A stretch of DNA of 64,000 bases from Acinetobacter genomosp. 15BJ (GTDB taxonomy: Bacteria > Pseudomonadota > Gammaproteobacteria > Pseudomonadales > Moraxellaceae). Made by a program: the position numbers and the translations under genes. Where the stretch lies: contig NZ_KE007347.1 of NCBI RefSeq assembly GCF_000400715.1, forward strand, positions 1,595,382 through 1,659,381, read 5' to 3'. The notes under the pieces were generated by a model, which made no database searches, was not told the DNA's origin, and saw only the letters and a list, made by a program, of their open reading frames with translations. This document shows, in pieces, positions 56,855-64,000 of the stretch (position 1 is the first letter of the stretch; each line of letters opens with the position of its first letter).

Positions 56855-57337
56855 CTAACTCAAACGCTCTACAAATAAAATGCCATCCAAATGGTCCACC
56901 TCATGCTGAACAATTCGTGCAGGGAACCCCTCAAAAGCGGTTTCAATCACTTCACCCTGTAAAGTGTAGTAACGTACTTTGATTGCTTGTGCCCGTTCGA
57001 CCTGCCCACGCTCGTCTGGCACACTTAAACAGCCTTCTTCACCTAAACAAGACTCTTGAGAAAATGCCAAAATTTCAGGATTGACCATCACGACCGCATC
57101 CATTTCAGGTGCATCGGGATAACGTGGATTCGGACGAGATGCCACAATAATTAATCGCTTTGAAATATAAACTTGTGGTGCTGCAATCCCTACCCCATTA
57201 CGCTCCAGCATAGTCGCATGCATGGCGGATGCCAATTGCAATAACCACTCACTATTAAATTCCCCGTTTGCGACAGCTGCCGCTTTAATTTTTAAAACTT
57301 CTTCACCACGTTGTGCTACAGGTAGAATTACACTCAT
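56855..57337 (-). CDS. def: Peptide deformylase
   Basis: The 160-residue metalloenzyme removes the formyl group from new proteins. The three PDF motifs are present: GVGIAAPQ (residues 48-55), EGCLSVP near residue 97 with the metal Cys, and HEVDH near residue 143 with the two metal His and catalytic Glu. It is not next to fmt here, so it may be an additional copy; other copies in the genome cannot be seen. Confidence 0.94.
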   Translation of the reverse strand: MSVILPVAQRGEEVLKIKAAAVANGEFNSEWLLQLASAMHATMLERNGVGIAAPQVYISKRLIIVASRPNPRYPDAPEMDAVVMVNPEILAFSQESCLGEEGCLSVPDERGQVERAQAIKVRYYTLQGEVIETAFEGFPARIVQHEVDHLDGILFVERLS

Positions 57338-57457
57338 CCCACGCCCTTATCGTTATTTTGACCAAATAGTGAATATTATCGTATTGGATATTTTATCGCG
57401 TTACCATAATTTTCATTTAAGAATCTTGTCATAATATATTCGCGAAAAAAATAATGA

Positions 57458-57673
57458 ATGGCAAAGCACATGAATGCAACCCAACTGTTTCTAGGTGTCA
57501 TCTTTAGCTCGATTGGCTTAGGCTATTTTATGTATGGCAAAAAGCAGAAAATGACCGTGCCTTTGGTCTGTGGTTTAGTCTTGATGCTCTTTACCTACTT
57601 TATTGATAGCACGGCGATGATCAGTATCATTGGCGTTGTTCTTTCCATCCTCCCCTATTTTCTACGCTTCTAA
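57458..57673 (+). CDS. Small two-helix membrane protein, hypothetical
   Basis: The 71-residue protein has helices at about residues 8-24 and 31-67 (with a break near 48), a basic KKQKM loop between them and a short tail. Some resemblance to small conserved membrane proteins of unknown function, no firm family. The start could be 57458 or the ATG four codons on. Codon use fits the genome. It converges on the DUF2505 gene. Confidence 0.6.
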   Translation: MAKHMNATQLFLGVIFSSIGLGYFMYGKKQKMTVPLVCGLVLMLFTYFIDSTAMISIIGVVLSILPYFLRF

Positions 57674-57716
57674 ATAAAAAAACTCCCCAAAAGGAGAGCT
57701 TTCTTTTCTGCAAAAA

Positions 57717-58208
57717 TTAAAGGTGTTTCTTTAATTCATCGGCTACGATCTCGATTTCAAGCGTGCTGAATTTACGAATTTCACCTTCTGCATGTTTCTC
57801 TAACATCCCACCAATCAATGGCACTTTAACTTTCACTGTCCACGTTAAAGAGATATTCACTTTTTCACTGTCGCCAGTGACACTGCGCTCACCCTTCGCT
57901 TCCAAAGGTAGATTTGCACCCAATTCAACTGTGGAGGTTAAGTTTTTTAAATGGGTAATATCAGCACGTTTTAAACGGAATGCATTTTTTAATAATTTTT
58001 TCGCCACCTCTGGAATATTGACATCCAGATTATATTCACGGCGTAGCGTATAAATATCACCCTGAATATTCGATTCAATAATTTCCAAATTTTCGCCCGG
58101 AATACGTTTACACACTGCTTCATGCAATGAAGTATCCGCCACCAATCTTGAAAAGTCCTCAATTGAAACACCATGAATTGTTTCATTAACCGTAAATTGA
58201 TGTGCCAT
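57717..58208 (-). CDS. DUF2505 domain protein
   Basis: The 163-residue soluble protein from ATG 58208 starts MAHQFTVNETIHGVSIEDFSRLVADTSLHEAVCKRIPGENLEI, as in the DUF2505 family (a SRPBCC/START-like fold that binds a lipid-like ligand in some relatives). Further blocks are SLTWTVKVKVPLIGGMLEKHAEGEI. Function is unknown. A 15-codon extension to 58253 is possible but lacks support. It and the next gene have the same direction with 108 bp between. Confidence 0.8.
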   Translation of the reverse strand: MAHQFTVNETIHGVSIEDFSRLVADTSLHEAVCKRIPGENLEIIESNIQGDIYTLRREYNLDVNIPEVAKKLLKNAFRLKRADITHLKNLTSTVELGANLPLEAKGERSVTGDSEKVNISLTWTVKVKVPLIGGMLEKHAEGEIRKFSTLEIEIVADELKKHL

Positions 58209-58315
58209 TTTTAAATGTCCATTTCGTTTTATTAGGATTTCATCATTGCGCAAAAGTATAGCATTCTCATTTACATCTCTAAATCTGATCAGACAAAAAT
58301 GGATGACTGCTCGGA

Positions 58316-58669
58316 TTAGTTATTTCTATTGTAATGATGCCGTATGCCTAATTTAACTGTGACACGCTCCATACGGCTGATATATAGATAATGATCTCCA
58401 TATTCAATCACTGCATAAAACTGCTCTGCACCATCATCCAAACCTGTGGCTGACCATGTGGTGCCTTGCGGGAATTCATCTAACCATGCCGCTTTATAAA
58501 AGTCTGAAACCGAATCAAAATCCAGATAAAGCGCTGGATCAGCCATAATTTTAGCTGCCATCTGGTCAAATTTTTGTTGTTTAAATGCCTCTAAATTGAG
58601 TAACACAAAGCTTCCTTCTGATTTAAATCGTGCTTGAATTGCATGGTTAACTCTCAGCTTAATCTTCAA
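58316..58669 (-). CDS. Hypothetical protein, 117 residues
   Basis: A soluble protein with mixed charge, no signal or membrane segment. Its second half alternates beta-like strands (QFYAVIEYGDHYLYISRMERVTVKLGIRHH). No family recognised. The ATG has no strong ribosome site, but the frame shows normal amino-acid composition. Lies between DUF2505 and the universal stress gene, which is on the other strand. Confidence 0.6.
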   Translation of the reverse strand: MKIKLRVNHAIQARFKSEGSFVLLNLEAFKQQKFDQMAAKIMADPALYLDFDSVSDFYKAAWLDEFPQGTTWSATGLDDGAEQFYAVIEYGDHYLYISRMERVTVKLGIRHHYNRNN

Positions 58670-58854
58670 CTGACTTACAAAAATACAGTGATTTTCTTAT
58701 GCCTCTATTTTGCTGCGGAATATGCTGTTTTTCTACATTATTTTCAGTTTTATCATATATTTTTAGGCAGTGCTGATTTGCTAGCGCAGGCTCAATATGT
58801 TATCACCTTGTTATGTTTTCTATTTTTTACAACGATAAACTATAAGGAGTAAAT

Positions 58855-59295
58855 ATGTCTTATCAAAATATTTTAGTTCCTGTTGATGACTCTCCAATTT
58901 CCTATGCCGCAGTCGAACATGCGCTTTCTTTAGCAAAACTCTCTGGGGCACAAGTCACCATTCTGAGTGTGGTTGCGGTTGACCCATTTGTCGGTGTGGA
59001 TTTTTATCAAGTTGCCCCTGCGGTGACCGATTATTTTATGCAAGCCGAAGCACAAGCCAAAACACAACTACAAGACATTTCCCAATCCTTTGTCCGTGAT
59101 GGCATTCAGGTGAATACCAAAATTCATCATGGTTCAGCCAGTGAAGGGATTATCTTTGTCGCCGATGAAGTTGGTGCAGATCTGATTATTATGGGTTCAC
59201 ATGGCCGCACAGGCGTAAAACGTTTATTGCTGGGCAGTGTGGCGCGTGCCGTTTTAACAGAATCACATATTCCAGTGCTGATTGTGAAGCAATAA
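58855..59295 (+). CDS. Universal stress protein (UspA family)
   Basis: The 146-residue protein has the Usp fold: ILVPVDDSPISYAAVEHALSLAK at the start and the ATP-binding block GSHGRTGVKRLLLGSVARAVLTESHIPVLIV (GX2GX9G(S/T)) near the end. It probably binds ATP and helps survival under stress. AAGGAG sits seven bases before the ATG. Transcribed alone, with a terminator. Confidence 0.92.
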   Translation: MSYQNILVPVDDSPISYAAVEHALSLAKLSGAQVTILSVVAVDPFVGVDFYQVAPAVTDYFMQAEAQAKTQLQDISQSFVRDGIQVNTKIHHGSASEGIIFVADEVGADLIIMGSHGRTGVKRLLLGSVARAVLTESHIPVLIVKQ

Positions 59296-59311
59296 CACTT
59301 TGCTTTAATTG

Positions 59312-59344
59312 AAAAAACCTTGTGTCTCGATACAAGGTTTTTTT
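59312..59344 (+). terminator. Terminator of the universal stress gene
   Basis: A perfect 12-bp stem (AAAAAACCTTGT / ACAAGGTTTTTT), eight-base loop, T-run. Confidence 0.85.
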
Positions 59345-59557
59345 ATTGTCTCAAAGTTAGGGGTATGACCGCTTCGCCCCCCATATTGATTATTTACAAC
59401 CCTGTTCTACGATTTAAAAAGATGCTTCACTAGCAGTTGGACATTTATTTTCAAGTCAAAATAGTGAGTTGAATCAGCTTACTATCGCCAGAAAAAATGA
59501 CCGTCAATAAAAAGAGCACGTTTAAGAATAAAACACGGTTTTACAAGGATGATCAAT

Positions 59558-60799
59558 ATGAAACTCAATCCAATGGGGATTGGCCTGTGTGGGATATGTA
59601 TCAGTACATTAAATCACGCAGCAGCACTGGACCAATCAGGACAATCTATTCTTCCTTTTCTGGAAAATGGTAACTATGTTGAAGTCAATGCTACAGCCGT
59701 TGATGCTGATATTTCGGGGAAAATCCGTAATCGTCCAGAACTGGTCAATGATCCGCAAAATCTTAACTCAGGCAATATGGGCAATAGCTTTCAATATTAT
59801 AGTGCCGCACTCAAGCTCCAACTGACTGATCGAATCAGCTTTGGTCTGCTCTATGACCAGCCTTTTGGTGCTGATATTAGCTATCCGATGCAATCGAATA
59901 ACACCTTCTCGGACAATGAATTTACCCAGCAAGGTACATCAGTCAATGTCGATACCGAAAGTATTAGCATGATTTTAGGTGTCAGTCCTTTTAGCAATTT
60001 TCAACTCTATGGCGGTGCTGTCTATCAATCGGTCAAAGGTGATGTTGCGCTACGTGGTAATTCATACAGTGAAGCCTTTAATGGCTATGATGCCAAATTT
60101 AAACAGGATCATGCAGTCGGTTGGCTGGCAGGTCTAAGTTATCAAATTCCTGATATTGCCCTAAAAGCTGCAGTGACCTATCGCTCCAAGATCGACCACG
60201 ACATGCAAGTGACTGAGACCATGTTCGGTCAGCCTTTGGAAGTCACTACAGCAAGTAAAACCAAAATTTCGACACCACAATCGGTGAATATTGATTTTCA
60301 AACAGGTGTCTATAAAGACACACTGCTCTATACCAATCTACGTTGGGTCAACTGGAAAGATTTTCATATTCGACCGACTCAATTTGGCGCAGTGACGGAG
60401 TATCTCACTGGCGTAATCAGTGATGGTGCATATACAGGTGGTTTTGATTTAGACAGCTACCAAAAAGATCAGTGGACGGTCAATGTCGGGCTTGGACATC
60501 AATTTACTGAGAAATGGAGTGCATCGACTGAAGTCAGTTGGGACTCTGGTACAGGCGACCCTGCATCCACATTGAATCCAACCAAAGGATCTTGGGGTAT
60601 TGGTCTAGGGACTCAGTTTAATCCTGCCCCAAACTACTTTATTGCCGCTGGAGTTAAGTACTTCTGGTTAGGTGATGCGGTTGCTGAAGATGGCACCTAT
60701 TACATTCCTATGCCAGGCATTAAACCCATTGCTGAACAGGCCGATTTTAAAGATAACAGTGCAATCGCCTATGGTTTGAAAATAGGCTACCACTTTTAA
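59558..60799 (+). CDS. FadL/OmpP1-type outer-membrane transport protein
   Basis: The 413-residue protein has a signal peptide (about residues 1-23, ending NHAAA) and many alternating strands, ending in the outer-membrane signature GLKIGYHF. It resembles FadL-family porins for long-chain fatty acids or other hydrophobic compounds. The start 59558 is preferred to 59549 because AAGG is nine bases away rather than overlapping. Substrate is unknown. Transcribed alone. Confidence 0.85.
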   Translation: MKLNPMGIGLCGICISTLNHAAALDQSGQSILPFLENGNYVEVNATAVDADISGKIRNRPELVNDPQNLNSGNMGNSFQYYSAALKLQLTDRISFGLLYDQPFGADISYPMQSNNTFSDNEFTQQGTSVNVDTESISMILGVSPFSNFQLYGGAVYQSVKGDVALRGNSYSEAFNGYDAKFKQDHAVGWLAGLSYQIPDIALKAAVTYRSKIDHDMQVTETMFGQPLEVTTASKTKISTPQSVNIDFQTGVYKDTLLYTNLRWVNWKDFHIRPTQFGAVTEYLTGVISDGAYTGGFDLDSYQKDQWTVNVGLGHQFTEKWSASTEVSWDSGTGDPASTLNPTKGSWGIGLGTQFNPAPNYFIAAGVKYFWLGDAVAEDGTYYIPMPGIKPIAEQADFKDNSAIAYGLKIGYHF

Positions 60800-60815
60800 T
60801 CACTATATCTCATCA

Positions 60816-60867
60816 AGCCAAATAGGAACATGTTCAACCCTAAGCCCTGTTCCTACTTGGCTATTTT
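60816..60867 (+). terminator. Likely terminator of the FadL-type gene
   Basis: A 15-bp stem with one mismatch (AGCCAAATAGGAACA / TGTTCCTACTTGGCT) around a 17-base loop, then a short T-rich tail. Confidence 0.6.
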
Positions 60868-60944
60868 ATGGCATTCAATCGACGGATTAGATTAGAATCT
60901 CAAAGCATTATTTTAATAATGAATGCCATCTCTAGGAAAACCCA

Positions 60945-61313
60945 ATGAAAAAAATGCCTCTTGTCTTTTCTATACTTATCTTTAGCTTAGTTTTTCCTTT
61001 TACCACTTTTGCCAATTCGCCTGATCACAAGGAAAGCATGGATATTTTTATGGGTACCTTAACTATTCAAGATAACAAAGCCATTTTAAAGCGATGTGAT
61101 ATTGCGCAGAATGAATATGTATTGAAAGATGCGGACTGGTCTAAGCAAAAGGCGGTATCAAGTTTTCTATCCAAAGCCACAAAACTAAAACAGCCAATTT
61201 ATGCAGAAGTGATTGCGGCTTATAAAAGCGAAAAAGATATCAATATTCTATTGGTCGATTCCATCGAAAATCTGACTGAAGCGAAAAGCTGCCATTTAAG
61301 CGATTTATTTTAA
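60945..61313 (+). CDS. Hypothetical secreted protein
   Basis: The 122-residue protein has a signal peptide (MKKMPLVFSILIFSLVFPFTTFA, cleavage about residue 23). The mature 99 residues form a small domain with two cysteines (in KRCDIAQ and KSCHLSD), possibly a disulfide. No family recognised. Located between the FadL-type gene and a convergent amino-acid enzyme gene. Confidence 0.65.
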   Translation: MKKMPLVFSILIFSLVFPFTTFANSPDHKESMDIFMGTLTIQDNKAILKRCDIAQNEYVLKDADWSKQKAVSSFLSKATKLKQPIYAEVIAAYKSEKDINILLVDSIENLTEAKSCHLSDLF

Positions 61314-61366
61314 AGCTCAAAATACACGGCAGACTTTTAGATCAAATATTGGTAATCGTAATACCG

Positions 61367-62530
61367 TTATTCACTAAACGTTTGCCATGCCTCAAAAGCG
61401 TGTTTGCGATACAGCTTCAACTCAGAAAACTGAGGGATAATTGCTTCACTCTGCGTCGGTCTTAAAAACACAAAGTCATCGACTTGAATACCACAATCCT
61501 TCGGTACATTGACCAACTCCTGATTACTGCTACGCCCGTACAATGCATGAGTATGTGCTTGATCAGGATAGACATAATCAGCCAGCCAATAGCCACCATA
61601 AATAAACAATGCCTTACATTTATGTGGCAATTTATCCAATAAAGACATAGAAGGAAGCTGAGTAAACGGCAATATCTTTAATACAGGCGCAGCAATCCAG
61701 AATGCAGGTTGCAATGCCCTTAAAAAATCACTGTCAAAATCACTAGGCTTTAACAACATTGAACCGAATGACAAGTCATTGCAGACACTTTCAGTCGTAT
61801 GAAAGCTAAAGGTTGGACTGCCACCGCCATTAAAACAAAGCTCATCCCTCCACAGTGTTGGGAACTGCTCTTTAATTAGCTTTTGGTAATCGGCATAGGT
61901 CTGTTGCGAACTTTGATAAGCCAGTTCTGGTTTTTTAATGATGGCTGGAATTTTGGTCACATGCGCATCATAGCCCATCAAACCAGAAAGCTTTAAATAC
62001 TGCGGGTACTGTTGAATTAGCTTTAAAATTTCGGTCAGTTGCAGAGTCGACTGTACTCCACCACGATGTAAACCAACATCAATTTCAATATTCACATCTA
62101 AGCAAAGAGAATAGAGCTGAGCAATCTCAAGATATTGTTGTAAGCGTTGCTTGGTATCAATCAGCCACTGAATTTTGGCATTTGACCATTCTGTATACTG
62201 TTCAAAAAAATGACGTACTGCTTGAGCAGGCATTGGTTTTCCCAACAAAATATCCGCTTCGGCAAAATTTTCTAAGATCGAAACAATATGCGGTTGATGA
62301 AATACCATAAAGCGTTGCGTATTGATCTGTTCAGATAATAGCTTAAGTAGGTCTAGGCTTGCTAATGACTTGACCACCAAGCGTGCTTTTAAATGTTTGG
62401 CATGAGCAAGACGAATCTGAACATGCTGGATATTTTGTTTTAACGCTGCCTCATCGATGATCAGTTGCGGAGTCGCAATCCCTTGTTTTTTTAGGTCGAG
62501 ATTGAGTTGTTTAAAATAATGATCCAACAT
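61367..62530 (-). CDS. D-serine deaminase/D-threonine aldolase-like PLP enzyme
   Basis: The 387-residue protein has the alanine-racemase-type barrel: PQLIIDEAALKQNIQHVQIRL at the start, the presumed PLP-lysine in RLVVKSLAS near residue 53, a barrel with DVNIEIDVGLHRGGV and SGLMGYDAHV, then the D-serine-dehydratase-like C-terminal domain. Relatives deaminate D-serine or cleave D-threonine; the substrate is not clear. ATG 62530 (AAAAGG before it) is chosen over 62551. Confidence 0.8.
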   Translation of the reverse strand: MLDHYFKQLNLDLKKQGIATPQLIIDEAALKQNIQHVQIRLAHAKHLKARLVVKSLASLDLLKLLSEQINTQRFMVFHQPHIVSILENFAEADILLGKPMPAQAVRHFFEQYTEWSNAKIQWLIDTKQRLQQYLEIAQLYSLCLDVNIEIDVGLHRGGVQSTLQLTEILKLIQQYPQYLKLSGLMGYDAHVTKIPAIIKKPELAYQSSQQTYADYQKLIKEQFPTLWRDELCFNGGGSPTFSFHTTESVCNDLSFGSMLLKPSDFDSDFLRALQPAFWIAAPVLKILPFTQLPSMSLLDKLPHKCKALFIYGGYWLADYVYPDQAHTHALYGRSSNQELVNVPKDCGIQVDDFVFLRPTQSEAIIPQFSELKLYRKHAFEAWQTFSE

Positions 62531-62889
62531 GGCTATACCTTTTTCAATCAAAGAAAATTTACATGTAATTTGATACGTGAAAAAGTCATCTACAACCTGA
62601 GCAAGCCAAAGCGGCTAAAGCTTTGGCGAAGCGAAATAAAGCTGAACTACCTTGCGGAGCTAGTCGCTCCACATGTAGATGACAATGCATTTGCTCTTAC
62701 GAAGCTTCAAACGCTTCTCAGGGCGAAACCAAAGTAAGGCGAGCCTGAGCAAGCCAAAGCGACTAAAGCTTTAGTGAAGCGCAAGACGAAGTGGCTTATC
62801 CTAAAATAGATAAAAACTCGGCAAGACTCCGTTAAGTTAATTATTTTTCAATAAATTAAATAAACATTTAAGTCGAACTCAAGTTAAAA
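62531..62889. other. Gene-free stretch with repeats
   Basis: Between two minus-strand genes. Its middle holds direct and inverted repeats (listed separately); the rest is AT-rich. No convincing gene. Confidence 0.5.
62597..62781. repeat. Paired 38-bp direct repeats with internal palindromes
   Basis: The unit starting CCTGAGCAAGCCAAAGCG occurs at 62597-62634 and 62744-62781 with three differences. Copy 1 contains GCCAAAGC/GCTTTGGC arms; copy 2 contains the 14-bp palindrome ACTAAAGCTTTAGT. A GGAGC/GCTCC hairpin lies between. Probably a dispersed intergenic repeat. Confidence 0.65.
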
Positions 62890-64000
62890 CTAACCTAAAA
62901 ACAACTTTTCCAGATAGGGATTTAAAAACTTGGCTTCTGGGTCAAGCTGCTGACGTAAAGCCATAAAATCATCCCACTTTGGATATAAAGCCCGAAGCTG
63001 TGTGCTGGTCATATGATGCATTTTACCCCAATGCGGACGACCTGCATATTTCTGCAAGATTGGTTCAACCACATCAAAAATTAACTTCGGGTCTTGCTTA
63101 TGATATTGATGCACTGAAATCGAAATGGAGTCCTGCTGATAAAACGGACTGAGCCAGATATCATCCCCTTTGACAAAGCGAAATTCGAGCGGAAAAAAGG
63201 TGGCAACTTTATACTTTCTTAAGGCATGCAACACTTCATCCAGACATTCAACTCCACGATCCACAGCAATCTGATATTCCATTTCATTGAATTTGGTATT
63301 ACGCGGCGTTGGAAATATCTTGCTCGACCAATCAACATAGGTGGTCGGTTTGACAAAGATACCTAACAGCTTCTGTAAATAAGGATTTAGTGACGGAAAG
63401 TTTTTGGTCAACTCAGAGCATAAAGTCAATAAAGTATCATCAGATGGAAAATTTTCCTTCCGTGGCAAAACCGCTTCATCTGTCTCATCCAAGGTTTTCA
63501 GCATCAACTGCTTTTCATGGGAAAACACAAAGCACTCAATATGTCGATGCTGATGTTTCCATTGCTGAATATGCTGCATCATGTCTTCGACTAGACAAAG
63601 TTCAATGTGTTCTTTGAGTTTATAGCGCGGGCGATTCTGCATGGTGATCTGAGTCAAGATGCCGAAGCTCCCCAAAGAAACTCGCCCTGCGGCAAAAATT
63701 TCAGGATGCTCTGTTCGACTGCATTTCAGGATTTCACCCGAAGCGGTTAACAACTCAAATGCTTCAACATAAGCTGAAATACAATGCAAATCTGCACCTG
63801 TGCCATGTGTCCCTGTAGAAACCGCACCTGCCAGACTTTGCTGATCGATATCTCCCTGATTCATCAAAGCCTGATTAATCGATTGCTGTTGTAAATGTTG
63901 GTCTAGGTCATATAAGCGTGTGCCTGCATAAATACTACTCTGACATCGATCAAGATCCGTCGATGCCACACCTGAAATTCGATCCAAAGATAGTAAAGTT
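62890..64000 (-). CDS. D-arabinono-1,4-lactone oxidase-type FAD oxidoreductase, 5' end outside window
   Basis: The frame is open to the right edge (…TLLSLDRISGVAST), so the start and the first FAD-binding segment are missing. The visible part has the vanillyl-alcohol-oxidase FAD fold (AGTRLYDLDQHL, GDIDQQSLAGAVSTGTHGTG) and a C-terminal ALO domain with GRPHWGKMHHM, a family block, ending NPYLEKLF. Such enzymes oxidise sugar lactones or polyols with oxygen. Exact substrate is unknown. It lies upstream of the D-serine-deaminase-like gene on the same strand, but the repeat-bearing gap makes co-transcription doubtful. Confidence 0.85.
   Translation of the reverse strand, partial: TLLSLDRISGVASTDLDRCQSSIYAGTRLYDLDQHLQQQSINQALMNQGDIDQQSLAGAVSTGTHGTGADLHCISAYVEAFELLTASGEILKCSRTEHPEIFAAGRVSLGSFGILTQITMQNRPRYKLKEHIELCLVEDMMQHIQQWKHQHRHIECFVFSHEKQLMLKTLDETDEAVLPRKENFPSDDTLLTLCSELTKNFPSLNPYLQKLLGIFVKPTTYVDWSSKIFPTPRNTKFNEMEYQIAVDRGVECLDEVLHALRKYKVATFFPLEFRFVKGDDIWLSPFYQQDSISISVHQYHKQDPKLIFDVVEPILQKYAGRPHWGKMHHMTSTQLRALYPKWDDFMALRQQLDPEAKFLNPYLEKLFLG

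Noticed and set aside
58634..58852. A 72-codon hydrophobic frame just before the universal stress gene
   Set aside because: It starts at TTG inside the opposing hypothetical gene, has no ribosome site, and its hydrophobicity is what AT-rich DNA gives by chance.

Overview
The window looks like chromosomal DNA from the genus Acinetobacter. It is AT-rich (about 40% G+C by eye). The gene content and protein sequences fit that genus: an acid-rich insertion in the GyrA C-terminal domain, a GlyGly-CTERM rhombotarget protein, a lptM-lysA-dapF block with xerC nearby, a ComEC DNA-uptake channel, lipid A genes and FadL-type porins. I do not assign a species. No rRNA, tRNA, CRISPR array, prophage or intact insertion sequence was found. 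Nearly all the DNA is ordinary core genome, with a few accessory insertions.

Layout. 1-4070 (minus) holds two tandem CSLREA-type surface proteins; the first runs off the left edge and the second ends in a GlyGly-CTERM tail. 4184-6096 (minus) is an AI-2E-type permease followed by hda. 6231-7927 is purMN. 7965-9912 (minus) carries an alpha/beta hydrolase and a short SppA peptidase. 10051-16663 is envelope and uptake biology: a lipid A acyltransferase, comEC and a lolC-lolD-lolE operon. 16689-21165 has a PilZ protein, an EamA transporter, a YaiI-family protein, unknown genes and serC. 21498-26398 is a four-gene exporter operon (TolC, HlyD and two ABC-2 permeases) with no ATPase gene. 26518-30333 is a four-gene cassette (NaxD-like deacetylase, polyprenyl-phosphate glycosyltransferase, GtrA flippase, ArnT-like transferase) preceded by a match to the PmrA box. 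This is best read as a galactosamine-type lipid A modification operon under PmrAB control.

30380-35636 (minus) is gyrA and etfBA. 36075-41508 is xerC, a LysE exporter, a coupled Hint-domain/hydrolase pair, and the dapF-lysA-lptM lysine block. 41650-44867 (minus) has two amino-acid transporters. 45221-47691 is radA and a Tim44-like membrane protein. A Pit phosphate transporter (minus, with a Pho-box-like direct repeat upstream) diverges from metH. After metH come long palindromic repeats next to a DUF559 nuclease-like gene, then glutaminase-STAS, peptide deformylase, small unknown genes, a universal stress protein, a FadL-type porin, a D-serine-deaminase-like enzyme, and an arabinonolactone-oxidase-type flavoprotein cut by the right edge.

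How it fits together. Much of the window concerns the cell envelope: acylation and probable amino-sugar modification of lipid A, lipoprotein release by Lol, LptM-type support of outer-membrane assembly, TolC-dependent export, FadL uptake and rhombosortase-target surface proteins. The regions most worth following up are the PmrA-box cassette, the Hint/hydrolase insertion between dapF and xerC, and the DUF559 gene with its palindromes.
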